A stretch of 48,073 nt of DNA from Victivallaceae bacterium (GCA_028709805.1 JAQUTL010000020.1:1-48073); one strand, 5' to 3'. Positions 24,832-33,829 are shown, counted from the stretch's first letter. Program-made: numbers and translations. The notes: a model not told the origin generated them from the letters alone.

Positions 24832-24883
24832 AAATCAAGTTACACTTGCCGAGCTCAAAACTTCGGTGAGCGTAACTTGATTT
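24832..24883. repeat. Long hairpin-forming inverted repeat
   Basis: AAATCAAGTTAC (24832-24843) and GTAACTTGATTT (24872-24883) are perfect 12-bp arms. After one mismatch the stem continues for about nine more pairs, some G-T (24845-24853 with 24862-24870), leaving a small loop around CTCAAAAC. Confidence 0.85.
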
Positions 24884-24918
24884 GACAAAAAATGTCTCAT
24901 TCTGAAAATGCAACGGTT

Positions 24919-24930
24919 GGGATTCGAACT
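24919..24930 (-). other. Degenerate tRNA T-arm-like fragment, copy 2
   Basis: GGGATTCGAACT matches the T-arm of the real tRNA-Ser nearby (GGGATTCGAACCC at 25191-25203), but the flanking T-stem does not pair. Like copy 1, it is followed by CGTTATG and then a hairpin. Confidence 0.4.
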
Positions 24931-24931
24931 G

Positions 24932-24979
24932 CTCGTTATGATCTGAAGCGGTTTTGAGCTCAGAATCGGCATTAACGAG
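24932..24979. repeat. Imperfect hairpin with CTCGTTA/TAACGAG ends
   Basis: CTCGTTA (24932-24938) pairs with TAACGAG (24973-24979). Its interior holds GTTTTGAGCTC (24951-24961), the exact reverse complement of GAGCTCAAAAC (24851-24861) inside the previous hairpin. Confidence 0.7.
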
Positions 24980-25176
24980 TTTTTCACCAGGGGCGCGGAT
25001 CCTCAGAATTCTCAGAATTGATCGGCGAAATCATCAGGAGTAGAGGCGCCAACGTGATTCTGAGTGTGCCGGACGCACAGTTGTTCAGAATGCGTAAGTA
25101 TCGCAACAGTATGGTCTTTTAGCGAAACAACGCCGGGATTAACTTTTTCCGTAGAATCAGGGGGTGGAAATAAAAA

Positions 25177-25266
25177 TGGCGGAGAGAGTGGGATTCGAAC
25201 CCACGGTAGAGTTGCCCCTACACAGCATTTCCAATGCTGCGCCTTCGTCCACTCGGCCATCTCTCC
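25177..25266 (-). tRNA. trnS-GGA: tRNA-Ser (anticodon GGA), CCA encoded
   Basis: On the minus strand the gene starts GGAGAGATGGCCGAGTGG and ends with the matching acceptor strand TCTCTCC, discriminator G and an encoded CCA (25177-25179). The anticodon stem-loop CAGCATTGGAAATGCTG carries GGA, which reads UCC/UCU serine codons. The T-arm GTGGGTTCGAATCCCAC is perfect, and there is a long variable arm, as expected for a class II tRNA. Confidence 0.97.
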
Positions 25267-25340
25267 TGCGCCGCGAAACCGACCGTTCCGCAACTCAATA
25301 AAACCGGATCACACCGGCTCTTTTGCTTTATACTCCGCTT

Positions 25341-25368
25341 AATATATCACGACTCGTGATTTTATCAA
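25341..25368 (-). promoter_or_regulatory. Predicted tRNA-Ser promoter with a palindrome in the spacer
   Basis: On the minus strand, -35 TTGATA (25363-25368) and -10 TATATT (25341-25346) are 16 bp apart. The spacer is largely the 15-bp palindrome ATCACGA-C-TCGTGAT (25346-25360). The start would fall about 65-70 bases before the tRNA. The -35 overlaps the end of pgsA. Confidence 0.6.
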
Positions 25369-25985
25369 GCTTTTTTGTCGCTGTCTGTTAAAATTAAATC
25401 GCGATTGCACCAAAAATATCGACAACCGGAACCCAGCGTGACCAGCACCACCAAATATAAAATTATCTGCCAGAGTATCCATAAAAGATGAACATCCCCA
25501 AAAAACTTTTCCCGTATATCAAACAATCCAATCCACGCCGCGCCGGCAATCGCCACCGCCGTCATTTGCAGCGCTGTCTTGCATTTCCCCCAGCGGTCGG
25601 CCTTGATGACCCGTCCGGACTTCAATGCCATCGTGCGCAGGCCGGTGACTAGGAACTCGCGCGACAGAACGACCACCGCCATCCATCCCGGCATGAAGTT
25701 GAATTCCACCAGCAGAATCATTGTGGCCGTGGCAAATATCTTGTCTGCCAATGGATCCATCAGCGCGCCAAAGTCGCTGACCTGATTCCATTTTCGGGCG
25801 AGATAGCCGTCCGCAAAGTCGGTCAATCCGGCCACAATGCCGCAAAGATAGGCGATCCAGCGCAGAATAAGGCTTGACGTGGTTACCGGCGCCGGCTCCA
25901 TTCCCGACACCGCGGCCAGCGCCACAAAAACAAAAGTGAGGAAAATTCGTCCGACGGTCAGTGAGTTCGGCAGATTCCAGGTCAT
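25365..25985 (-). CDS. pgsA: CDP-diacylglycerol-glycerol-3-phosphate 3-phosphatidyltransferase
   Basis: A 206-residue integral membrane enzyme making phosphatidylglycerol phosphate, the committed step to phosphatidylglycerol and cardiolipin. The CDP-alcohol phosphotransferase motif is complete: D56-x2-D59-G60-x2-A63-R64-x8-G73-x3-D77-x3-D81. Several hydrophobic helices flank it. It is the last gene of a minus-strand run after rimO (9 bp gap); its stop overlaps the tRNA-Ser -35 box. Confidence 0.95.
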   Translation of the reverse strand: MTWNLPNSLTVGRIFLTFVFVALAAVSGMEPAPVTTSSLILRWIAYLCGIVAGLTDFADGYLARKWNQVSDFGALMDPLADKIFATATMILLVEFNFMPGWMAVVVLSREFLVTGLRTMALKSGRVIKADRWGKCKTALQMTAVAIAGAAWIGLFDIREKFFGDVHLLWILWQIILYLVVLVTLGSGCRYFWCNRDLILTDSDKKA

Positions 25986-25994
25986 CGAAAACTC

Positions 25995-27311
25995 CTATTG
26001 GTTTATAACTTCGGCTTGAAGATCATATTCGTCGCCGCCGGTGATCCGCACGCGGACGAACTCGCCTTCGCGCAGCCTTTTAGACGACTTAACATATATC
26101 GCATTGTCGATCTCCGGTGCGTCAGCCGTGCCGCGGCCGACGCCGTTTTTCCCGTTCGCCTCATCGATCAGCACGGTCATCTCCCGGCCAACCAGCGCCT
26201 GATTCAACTTTTTTGAGATTGTTCGCTGCATGGTCATCAAATCGTCGGCCCGTTTTGCCGCGATTTCGGCCGGAACCTGATTTGGCATGCCGGCGGCGGC
26301 GGTGTTCGGTTCCGGCGCGTATTCGAACACGCCAAGCCGATGGAATTTGAAGTCGTTTATAAATTGACACAGTTCGGCGAACTCCGCCTCGGTTTCGCCG
26401 GGAAGTCCGGTGATGAACGTTGTGCGCACCGCGAGATCGGGCATGGCGGCGCGCAGCTTTGCCAGCAGTTCGAGCGTTTGCGCTTTCCCGGCAATCCGCC
26501 CCATCGACTTCAGTATCCGGTCGGAGATATGCTGAAGCGGAATATCGAGATAGTGCAGAACGTGGCGTGAATTTTTGATTGTTTCAATCAGTCCGTCGGT
26601 ATAATGAGCCGGATGGGTGTAGAGCAGTCTGATCCAGAAGTCGCCGGACAGTTTGTCCAGCTCGGCAAGCAGTTTTTCAAGACTGTCGCCCGACCGGTTG
26701 TCCGCGCCGTAGCAGGTGACGTCCTGCGCGATCACCACGATTTCCCGCACGCCGCCGGCCAGCAGATTTTTCGCCTCCTGAACGCACGACGCCAGCGAAC
26801 GGCTGCGCAGCGTGCCGCGGATGTTCGGGATTGAGCAGTAGGCGCAGCGGTTGTTGCAGCCGTCCGCGATTTTCAGATAGGCGACGTGCGGCATGGTAAG
26901 CAGAATCCGCGGTGTGTTCTCGTTATAAAGATAGCGCGGGGAGGGGGCGCCGGGAAAGTTCGCGCCGCGGTCGAGGGTTTCGGCGATTTGCGCAACGCCG
27001 TCGATGCCGCTCCATGAGTCGACTTCAGGAAACAATGCTTTCGCCTCGTCTTTTTTATCCCATTCAATCAGACAGCCGGCCACGGCGACGCGCCGTCCGG
27101 ATTTGCGTTTTTTCCAGCGCACCGCATCGCGGATCGCCTGATAGGACTCTTCGCGGGCGGACGGCAGAAACGCGCAGGTGTTGATCAGTGTTATGTCGGC
27201 CTCGCGCTGATCGAAGGTTATTCCGCACCCGCTTTTGAGCAGGGTGCCGGCCATCACTTCGGTATCGACAAAGTTTTTAGGACAGCCGAGGCTGACCAGG
27301 AATACATTCAT
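25995..27311 (-). CDS. rimO: Ribosomal protein S12 methylthiotransferase RimO
   Basis: A 438-residue radical SAM methylthiotransferase that modifies an aspartate of ribosomal protein S12. The N-terminal cluster ligands are C10 (SLGCPKN, typical of RimO), C46 (NTCAF) and C80 (VAGCL); the SAM cluster is C152-x3-C156-x2-C159. The C-terminus is a TRAM domain. ATG 27311 is chosen: it follows GGAGAAGGA and begins MNVFLVSLGCPK, while the upstream in-frame start would lie inside the previous gene. Its start overlaps the stop of the phosphatase gene (ATGA). Confidence 0.96.
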   Translation of the reverse strand: MNVFLVSLGCPKNFVDTEVMAGTLLKSGCGITFDQREADITLINTCAFLPSAREESYQAIRDAVRWKKRKSGRRVAVAGCLIEWDKKDEAKALFPEVDSWSGIDGVAQIAETLDRGANFPGAPSPRYLYNENTPRILLTMPHVAYLKIADGCNNRCAYCSIPNIRGTLRSRSLASCVQEAKNLLAGGVREIVVIAQDVTCYGADNRSGDSLEKLLAELDKLSGDFWIRLLYTHPAHYTDGLIETIKNSRHVLHYLDIPLQHISDRILKSMGRIAGKAQTLELLAKLRAAMPDLAVRTTFITGLPGETEAEFAELCQFINDFKFHRLGVFEYAPEPNTAAAGMPNQVPAEIAAKRADDLMTMQRTISKKLNQALVGREMTVLIDEANGKNGVGRGTADAPEIDNAIYVKSSKRLREGEFVRVRITGGDEYDLQAEVINQ

Positions 27312-28150
27312 TTTTTTCCTTCTCCTCTGTGAACGTTGGCGAGGATGAAATCGCATATTTCCCGATTGGCCGCAAATGCCGCCGCGCCGCGCATCCGCCA
27401 GCGGTCCGGCGATGATGCGTTGAGGTCATAGGTGGCGTTGTTAACGTCCAAAGTGAAGTTGCGCCCGGACTCGTTGACTCCGGTGTAGCCGCCGCGCAGA
27501 TAGATGGCGCCGACCGCTGCGATGTCCCACAACTTCACCACCGCAAGATAGCCGAGGAATTTTCCGGTCATCACAAAGTAAGCCGCGCCGACGCAGCCGC
27601 AGAGCGACAGCGCCACATTGTCAAATCCGATTGTGCCTGATTTGACCAGACACTGCGGCACGGCCACCGGTTTCGCCGTGGTCACCGCGGCCGGCGGAAA
27701 CACAAAACGCGAGCTTTTCGGTGTCGCGGTTCCCAGCCCGGTCACATGGCGCACCGCGTCGCCGTCGGTGATGAACAGTTCGTCCTGCACCGGGAGGTAG
27801 ATCGCCCCTTCGGTGATTTTGCCGTGTTCCATCAGGGCGATGGAGTGCCCCCATGCCGGCAGCATGCAGCTGTACGGCGCGGTGCCGTCAATCGGGTCCA
27901 CGACCCAGCAGCGCGCGGCGGTCAGCGCTTCGGCGACATAATGTTCACCGCGTCCGCCGACCGTCTCTTCGCCGATGAAATACGATCCGTCGGCGGTCAG
28001 TTCGGCGGTCAGCAGTTCCTCAACCTCCCGGTCCGCCGCGGTCACCACCGACTTGTCGCTTTTCAGCTCGATCGGCGGCGCGTTATAGTACCTCAGCGCG
28101 ATTTGCGCGGAGCGGCGGCAGAGGTCGATTATTTTTTCACAGTCCCACAT
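27308..28150 (-). CDS. Inositol-monophosphatase-family phosphatase
   Basis: A 280-residue Mg2+-dependent phosphatase of the IMPase/CysQ/FBPase group. Metal ligands are seen in GEE (60-62) and D85-P-I-D88-G-T, with a late WDIAA motif. The substrate may be inositol phosphate, histidinol phosphate or PAP; nothing nearby decides this. Starts overlap on both sides: 14 bp with the repeat protein upstream and 4 bp with rimO downstream, so it belongs to the same transcript. Confidence 0.9.
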   Translation of the reverse strand: MWDCEKIIDLCRRSAQIALRYYNAPPIELKSDKSVVTAADREVEELLTAELTADGSYFIGEETVGGRGEHYVAEALTAARCWVVDPIDGTAPYSCMLPAWGHSIALMEHGKITEGAIYLPVQDELFITDGDAVRHVTGLGTATPKSSRFVFPPAAVTTAKPVAVPQCLVKSGTIGFDNVALSLCGCVGAAYFVMTGKFLGYLAVVKLWDIAAVGAIYLRGGYTGVNESGRNFTLDVNNATYDLNASSPDRWRMRGAAAFAANREICDFILANVHRGEGKK

Positions 28151-28880
28151 TGGAAAGCTCTTTGGCCATCTTGTCGGCCTCGTTGTAGAATTTCAACAGT
28201 CTGGTTCCGGTGACCTTGTCCACTTCGTTGGCGGCCAAAACGTTGGCTTCGGTCTGGACTTTAGCGGCAAGGTCGGCCCGGCTGGCAAAGTAGCAGCCGC
28301 GGGCTAAATTGGTCAAAATAAGATATTTTTCACTTGGGGTGCAGTTCGCCATGTTGTCGCGGGCGGTGCGCAGCAGCAGCAGCGCCGGAGCCAGCCGTCC
28401 TTCACCGAGCGGACGCTGAAGCAGACCGAATCCGAGGTCGCTGAGCTGGAGCGGCCGGTCGGCGAAATTGATTGCCGCCTGCCGGTAGACGGCGAATATT
28501 TTGTTGTCCGCCTCCGGGTCCTGAGACTGGCGGATCAGTTCGACCTTGAAGTCGTAAAGATCATAGAGTTTGGGGTAATCCGCGATCGCCGCGTCAACGG
28601 TGGCGAATGCGGCCGGGCGGTCGTCCATGAATTTGAATTGAGTGTAACTTTTGATGGCGATAAGCCGGAAGTCGCCGGGGGTTTCCTCCAGCGACTTGTC
28701 GGCCAGCTCAATCACTTTGGGGTATTCCTTCTGTTCCATAAGCTGTTCCAGTTCGGAAAATACCGGCGGAATCGGCGGCTTGGCCGGAACGGGATCCGGA
28801 GCCGGCGGCGTGGTTTCGCCGGCGGTCAGCAGCATGCCGAAGGTCAGCGCGGTCAACAGTAACCCGGTCAGCCTGATCAT
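28137..28880 (-). CDS. Exported helical-repeat (TPR-like) protein of unknown function
   Basis: A 247-residue protein with an N-terminal signal-like segment (MIRLTGLLLTALTFGMLLTAG), a proline-rich linker (about 24-40) and a body of amphipathic helices resembling degenerate tetratricopeptide repeats (EYPKVIELADKSLEETPGDF). It is probably periplasmic or lipid-free envelope-associated. It overlaps the Gfo/Idh/MocA gene by 4 bp. No function recognised. Confidence 0.75.
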   Translation of the reverse strand: MIRLTGLLLTALTFGMLLTAGETTPPAPDPVPAKPPIPPVFSELEQLMEQKEYPKVIELADKSLEETPGDFRLIAIKSYTQFKFMDDRPAAFATVDAAIADYPKLYDLYDFKVELIRQSQDPEADNKIFAVYRQAAINFADRPLQLSDLGFGLLQRPLGEGRLAPALLLLRTARDNMANCTPSEKYLILTNLARGCYFASRADLAAKVQTEANVLAANEVDKVTGTRLLKFYNEADKMAKELSNVGL

Positions 28881-30043
28881 TTCTTCACCTGGCCGTTTTC
28901 AAAATACTCGACCAGTTCCGGCGCGCATTCGGGAACGGTGAAACGTTCGCCGCCGCCGCGCATCGACTTGTGCGCCAGAACGCCGACCGCCACCGCGTTG
29001 CGGGCCGCGACTGGATTTGTCTTCGGCTTTTTGCCGTCGCAGACAAATTCGATAAAGGTGTTCACAATGTCCGGATCGGCGCCGCCGTGGGTGCCGGGGA
29101 CCGGCTTGAGGTGGTAGACAATGTCCGGAGTGGCGCGCGGACCGCGCTTGGTCCAAACGTGAACCATGCAGCTGTCGGCGTCGCCGATATTTTCAATCCG
29201 GCCTTTGGTGCCGATGAACGTGTAGTTGCGCTCGGCGTCGGGTGCGAAGTGGCACTGCATGTAGCAGGCCTGAATTCCGTGGTTCAGCTGCATGAGAATC
29301 ATATTGTGGTCTTCCACGTCGATTACCGGAGACATGCCGGTCTGCTCAAGCGGCGGCCAGTTGGCGTCGCTCCAGGAGGCGTTGCCCCGGGTGTCGCTCC
29401 GTCTGGCGCATTTGTCGTAGACGGCGAGCATGCCCATTCCGGAAACTGCCATGGTGGTGGCGCCGGTGACATAATGTATTACGTCAATATCGTGCGCACC
29501 CTTCTGGAGCAGCAGTCCGCAGGTGTTTTTGCGTTCGGAGTGCCAGTCTTTGAAATAGGCGTCGCCGCCGTAGTTTATGAAGTGGCGGCACCATGCGGCG
29601 CGGACTTCGCCGATAATGCCGGAATCCACGAGCTCCTTCATTTTGTTGACTACCGGAAAATGACGCATGTTGTGGCCAAGGTAGAGTTTGCTTCCGGTGC
29701 GGCGGGCGGTCTCCAGAATGCGGTCGGCGCCCTCGATGGTGATGGCGATCGGCTTTTCCAGATAAACGGCCTTGCCGGCTTCCAGCGCGGCGACGGCGTG
29801 CTCTTCGTGGCAGTAATCCGGCGAAGTGATGAACACCGCGTCGATGTCGGGGCGTTTCAGCAGTTCGCGGTAATCCTGGGTCACGAAGCAGTCTGCGCCG
29901 AAAATTTTTCTGAAATCCTCCAGTGCCGGCGGATAATTGTCGGCGGCGGCGGTTACGCGCACGCCGTCTTCCGGACGGTTTGCCAGTGAGACCAGATGGC
30001 CGCGGCCGCCGAATCCGATCACGCCAATATTGAGTTTCCGCAT
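28877..30043 (-). CDS. Gfo/Idh/MocA-family oxidoreductase
   Basis: A 388-residue NAD(P)-dependent sugar or inositol dehydrogenase-like protein. The Rossmann motif is GVIGFGGRG (7-15), the conserved E96-K97-P98 includes the catalytic lysine, and K181/H184 lie in QKGAHDIDVIHY. Such proteins are abundant in PVC bacteria that degrade glycans. The substrate is unknown. It heads a coupled minus-strand run of five genes down to pgsA. Confidence 0.92.
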   Translation of the reverse strand: MRKLNIGVIGFGGRGHLVSLANRPEDGVRVTAAADNYPPALEDFRKIFGADCFVTQDYRELLKRPDIDAVFITSPDYCHEEHAVAALEAGKAVYLEKPIAITIEGADRILETARRTGSKLYLGHNMRHFPVVNKMKELVDSGIIGEVRAAWCRHFINYGGDAYFKDWHSERKNTCGLLLQKGAHDIDVIHYVTGATTMAVSGMGMLAVYDKCARRSDTRGNASWSDANWPPLEQTGMSPVIDVEDHNMILMQLNHGIQACYMQCHFAPDAERNYTFIGTKGRIENIGDADSCMVHVWTKRGPRATPDIVYHLKPVPGTHGGADPDIVNTFIEFVCDGKKPKTNPVAARNAVAVGVLAHKSMRGGGERFTVPECAPELVEYFENGQVKK

Positions 30044-30145
30044 TTACAATATCCTTTCAACACAAAATTATAATGTTTCGCAGTTTTGACATTTCCGGTT
30101 AATATACCGCGACGGGGTGGTGTTTTCAACGCCGTCAAGTGGTTT

Positions 30146-32311
30146 TCAGTGGTTTTTTTCCTGCAAGGCGGCGGTGAGATTGCCGAACCGCGGCGCCTGA
30201 CGGAAGTTTCTCACCGCCATTGCCACCGAATCCTCGCCGCCGATCAGCACCAGCAGTTTTCTGGCGCGGGTCATTGCGGTGTAGAGCAGATTGCGCTGAA
30301 GCATCATATAGTGCTGCGAGAGCAGCGGCAGAATCACCGCCGGGAACTCGCAGCCCTGTGATTTGTGAACGGTCACGGCATACGCGAGCGCAAGCTGGTC
30401 GGCCTCTTCAAAATCGTATGCCACGGCGCGTTCGCCGCCGTCGAAGGAGACGGTGAACGCATGTTCTTTGAAGTCGATCGCGGAGATTTCTCCGAGGTCG
30501 CCGTTGAACACGGCCTTGTCGTAGTCGTTGCGCAGCTGCATTACTTTGTCGCCGGCCTTGAACATTCCGTCGCCGCGGCGGAAGCCGGGGGTGCGAGGAT
30601 TGCCGTTCAGCTTCTCCTGCATCAAACGGTTGAGCCGGTTTGCTCCGCAGCTGCCGCGGTTCATCGGCGCGAGTATCTGGATGTCGCGTTTCGGTGTGAA
30701 GCCGAATGTGGACGGTATGCGTTCCATCATGAGCTTGCCGATCAGCTCCACGACTTTTTCCGGATCGCTTTGCTTTATCCAGTAAAAGTCGGAGTGTGCG
30801 GCGCCGCGCGGCGGTTCCACCGGCGGCATGCCGGCGTTTACCCGGTGGGCGTTGGACACGATAAGACTGGCCGCGCTCTGCCGGAACACTTCGGTGAGCC
30901 GGGTGACCGGAAATTTGCCCGATGCGATCAGGCTGGCCAGCACGGTTCCCGGCCCCACCGAAGGCAACTGGTCGGCGTCCCCCACCAGCACGGCGGCGCA
31001 GCCGGATTTCAAAGACTGAAACAGCGCAAGCGCCAGCGGCAGATCCAGCATTGACGCTTCGTCCAAAATCAGCATTTCACAGTCAAGCGGATTGAATGCG
31101 TCGTGCATGAAGCCGCCGGAGGCCGGATCGAACACCAGCAGGCGGTGTATGGTTTTTGCGGCGAGACCGGTCGCCTCCGCGAGCCGTTTTGCGGCCCGTC
31201 CGGTCGGCGCGGCCAGCGCCACGTTTATTTTGGCGGCTCTGGCGCGGCGCACCAGTTCGCCCAGCACGGTGGTTTTGCCGACGCCGGGGCCGCCGGTTAT
31301 GATGGAGACCGGGCTTTCCGCCGCGGTTGAAACCGCCGCCAGCTGCTGCTGATTCAGGCTTAGTCCGGCTTCCGGCGCGATTCCGGCCATTTTTTTTGCG
31401 GCGAAGTCTCCGGCCGTCATCAGCCGGTTGAGGTGTTTCGGCAGTTCGCGTTCCGCCCGGTAGAGTTTCATCGGATACACCATGCCGTCCGCCTCCATCA
31501 GTTGGCGCGCGGCGATGGCCAGACGCAGCGGTTCCTCAAGCTTTTCCGGAGCCGCCGTCAGCAGCGTCGCGGCCTCCTCCAGCAGTTTCGTGCGGGGATA
31601 GCAGGTGTGACCAAGCGCGGTCAGGCTGTTGACGCAGAAGACGATTCCGGCCAGCAGTCTGGCGGGCGACTCTTTGGCGACGCCGAGACTTTCGGCGATC
31701 CGGTCGGCTTTGAGGAAGCCGACGCCGTCGATATCGTCGGCCAGTTTGTACGGATTGGCCCGGACGGTCTGAGCGGCGTTTCCGCCGTAGAAATCCAGCA
31801 GTTTGCGGGAGAATTTCGGTGTGAGGCCAAGTCCTTGAAAAAAGATGAACTGGCGGCGGTTGTCGGCCGCGCCGCGCCAGCCGGCGATGATCTTGTCGGC
31901 CTTTTTGGCACCGATTTTTTCGATTTCGCGCAGCCGTCCGGGTTTGGTGTCCAGAATTTCCAGCGTCCGGTCTCCGAAGTAGTCGACGATGTTCTTCGCC
32001 AGCTTGGGACCGACGCCGGGGATCATTCCCGAGCCGAGAAAACGCTCGATTCCTTCGCGGGTGGTCGGCAGAACATATTCAAACTCCGCCACTTTGAGGC
32101 GCAACCCGTAGTTGGTGTTTTCCCAGACGCCGCGCAGTTTGACCGGCTGACCCGGAGAAATGTCCGGAAAAGTTCCGCAAAAACTGTGCGCCGCCCCCTG
32201 TGCATCAATCAGCGAGGCCACCGTGAAACCGCTTTCCGGACTGCGGTAGATCACGGCTGACACCTCGCCGGTCAGCTCGGAATATTTTGAATTATCCTGA
32301 GCCTGCTCCAA
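30146..32311 (-). CDS. recD2: RecD2-type ATP-dependent 5'-3' DNA helicase
   Basis: A 721-residue SF1B helicase. It has the N-terminal OB-like and helix-hairpin-helix region of RecD2 (IPGVGPKLAKNIVDYFG, about 97-113), Walker A GGPGVGKTT (340-348) and Walker B LDEAS (416-420), and a C-terminal YAVTVHKSQGCEFPAVI motif. It works in DNA repair outside a RecBCD complex; no recB or recC is present. The start is a TTG at 32311, with AGGA 6 bases upstream and the lysS stop 6 bp before it; no ATG nearby gives the family N-terminus. Confidence 0.93.
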   Translation of the reverse strand: MEQAQDNSKYSELTGEVSAVIYRSPESGFTVASLIDAQGAAHSFCGTFPDISPGQPVKLRGVWENTNYGLRLKVAEFEYVLPTTREGIERFLGSGMIPGVGPKLAKNIVDYFGDRTLEILDTKPGRLREIEKIGAKKADKIIAGWRGAADNRRQFIFFQGLGLTPKFSRKLLDFYGGNAAQTVRANPYKLADDIDGVGFLKADRIAESLGVAKESPARLLAGIVFCVNSLTALGHTCYPRTKLLEEAATLLTAAPEKLEEPLRLAIAARQLMEADGMVYPMKLYRAERELPKHLNRLMTAGDFAAKKMAGIAPEAGLSLNQQQLAAVSTAAESPVSIITGGPGVGKTTVLGELVRRARAAKINVALAAPTGRAAKRLAEATGLAAKTIHRLLVFDPASGGFMHDAFNPLDCEMLILDEASMLDLPLALALFQSLKSGCAAVLVGDADQLPSVGPGTVLASLIASGKFPVTRLTEVFRQSAASLIVSNAHRVNAGMPPVEPPRGAAHSDFYWIKQSDPEKVVELIGKLMMERIPSTFGFTPKRDIQILAPMNRGSCGANRLNRLMQEKLNGNPRTPGFRRGDGMFKAGDKVMQLRNDYDKAVFNGDLGEISAIDFKEHAFTVSFDGGERAVAYDFEEADQLALAYAVTVHKSQGCEFPAVILPLLSQHYMMLQRNLLYTAMTRARKLLVLIGGEDSVAMAVRNFRQAPRFGNLTAALQEKNH

Positions 32312-32317
32312 TTTTTC

Positions 32318-33829
32318 CTACTTCCGGCTGCGCAGCTGGGGAAACAGCAGCACATCGCGGATCGAGTCGGCTCCGGTCAGTATGACCACCAAACGGTCGA
32401 TGCCGATGCCCATGCCGCCGGCCGGCGGCATGCCGTGCTCCAGCGCCACAAGGAAGTCCTCGTCCACCTTGTCGTCCCAGGTGTCGGTTTCGGTCTTGGT
32501 GCGTTCATACTGTTCGGTGAAGCGGCGGCGCTGCTCGATCGGATCGTTCAGTTCGCTGTATCCGGGGGCGACCTCCTGGCCGTTGATTTCCAGTTCAAAA
32601 ACATCGACCACGCTCGGATCGTCGGCGCAGGCTTTGGCCAGCGGGACAAGCACGGCGGGCATCCGCATCACGAAAGTCGGCTGGATCAGCGTCTGCTCGA
32701 TCAGCTTTTCATAGATTTCGTTGGTGACTTCAAATTCCGGCATTTTGTCGTTGACGTCGCAGCCGAGTTCTTTCGCGCGGGCGGTCTTGCCGGCGAAATC
32801 GAGCTGGAAATAGTCTTTGCCGGCGCGCTCCTCCACCAGTTCGCGGTAGGTGACCCGCCGCCACGGGCGCTGAAGATTGATCACCGCGCCGTCCGTCCGC
32901 TTGACCTCCAGCGAGCCGTTGACCTCCATCGCCAGCGTGGTGACCAGCTCTTCCACCAGATCCATCATGCTGCGGCAGTCGCCGTAGGCCTGATAGACCT
33001 CCATCATGGTGAATTCCGGGTTGTGACGGCGGTCGACGCCCTCGTTGCGGAAGTTGCGGTTCAGTTCAAAGACCTTTTCAAACCCGCCGACCAAGAGGCG
33101 CTTAAGATAGAGTTCCGGCGCGATGCGCATGAACATGGTTGAGTTGATCGCCTCGTAGAAGGTCTTGAACGGGTTGGCGCTGGCGCCGCCGGCGAGCGGC
33201 TGGAGCATCGGAGTTTCGACCTCCATGAACCCCTTCGACTCCATGAACCGGCGGATGCCGCGGATGATGGCGAAGCGTTTTTTGAACACGTCGCGGCTGT
33301 CCGGGTTGGTGATCAGGTCAAGATAGCGTTGACGGTAGCGCTGTTCGACGTTGGTCAACCCGTGATATTTTTCCGGCAGCGGACGCAGCGATTTCGAGAG
33401 CAGCTCATATTGTTCGACATGGAGCGTGAGCTCGCCCATGCGGGTGAGGAACATATAGCCGGACACTCCGACAATGTCGCCGATGTCGACAAGTTTCTTG
33501 AAAAAGTCGAATTTTTCATCCCCGACGGCGTTTTTACCGACGTAGAGCTGGATTTTTCCCGACGAGTCCTGCAAATCGGCAAAAATTGATTTGCCCATGA
33601 GCCTGACTGCCACCAGTCTTCCGGCGAACACCGCCTCCTGTTTTTCCCCTTCCGGCGCCTCCGGTTTGAAGCGGGCGCGTCCGGCGGCGATCTCTTCACG
33701 GCCGTCGAAGCGGTGGCCGAACGGCTCGACGTCGTTCTTCTTTATCTCGGCCACCTTTGCGATGCGCTGGGCAAAAATCTGATCCTCGGTCGCTTCCATC
33801 TGGCTGCTGTTGTCCGGTTCCTGACTCAT
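32318..33829 (-). CDS. lysS: Lysyl-tRNA synthetase, class II
   Basis: A 503-residue class II LysRS. The OB-fold anticodon domain (about 60-170) precedes the catalytic core with motif 2 FRNEGVDRRHNPEFTMMEVY and motif 3 GMGIGIDRLVVILTG. The length is standard. AGGAG lies 10 bases before the ATG. It is the first gene of a transcript continuing into recD2. Confidence 0.97.
   Translation of the reverse strand: MSQEPDNSSQMEATEDQIFAQRIAKVAEIKKNDVEPFGHRFDGREEIAAGRARFKPEAPEGEKQEAVFAGRLVAVRLMGKSIFADLQDSSGKIQLYVGKNAVGDEKFDFFKKLVDIGDIVGVSGYMFLTRMGELTLHVEQYELLSKSLRPLPEKYHGLTNVEQRYRQRYLDLITNPDSRDVFKKRFAIIRGIRRFMESKGFMEVETPMLQPLAGGASANPFKTFYEAINSTMFMRIAPELYLKRLLVGGFEKVFELNRNFRNEGVDRRHNPEFTMMEVYQAYGDCRSMMDLVEELVTTLAMEVNGSLEVKRTDGAVINLQRPWRRVTYRELVEERAGKDYFQLDFAGKTARAKELGCDVNDKMPEFEVTNEIYEKLIEQTLIQPTFVMRMPAVLVPLAKACADDPSVVDVFELEINGQEVAPGYSELNDPIEQRRRFTEQYERTKTETDTWDDKVDEDFLVALEHGMPPAGGMGIGIDRLVVILTGADSIRDVLLFPQLRSRK

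Larger units (their letters stand above)
24180..25176. other. About 1 kb non-coding region with several hairpins and tRNA-like fragments
   Basis: No ORF here has coding character. It contains a 13-bp inverted repeat (24253-24291), a tandem 14-bp repeat (24533-24560), a long hairpin (24832-24883), an imperfect hairpin (24932-24979), and two T-arm-like fragments, all listed separately or as findings. It ends at the tRNA-Ser 3' side. Confidence 0.7.

Noticed and set aside
24832-24979. Integron attC-like site
   Set aside because: The hairpin ends show GTTA...TAAC in the opposite order to attC core sites, and there is no integrase or cassette gene.
24782-24985. Functional tRNA genes at the two T-arm-like fragments
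   Set aside because: T-stems do not pair and no matching acceptor, D or anticodon arms can be placed.
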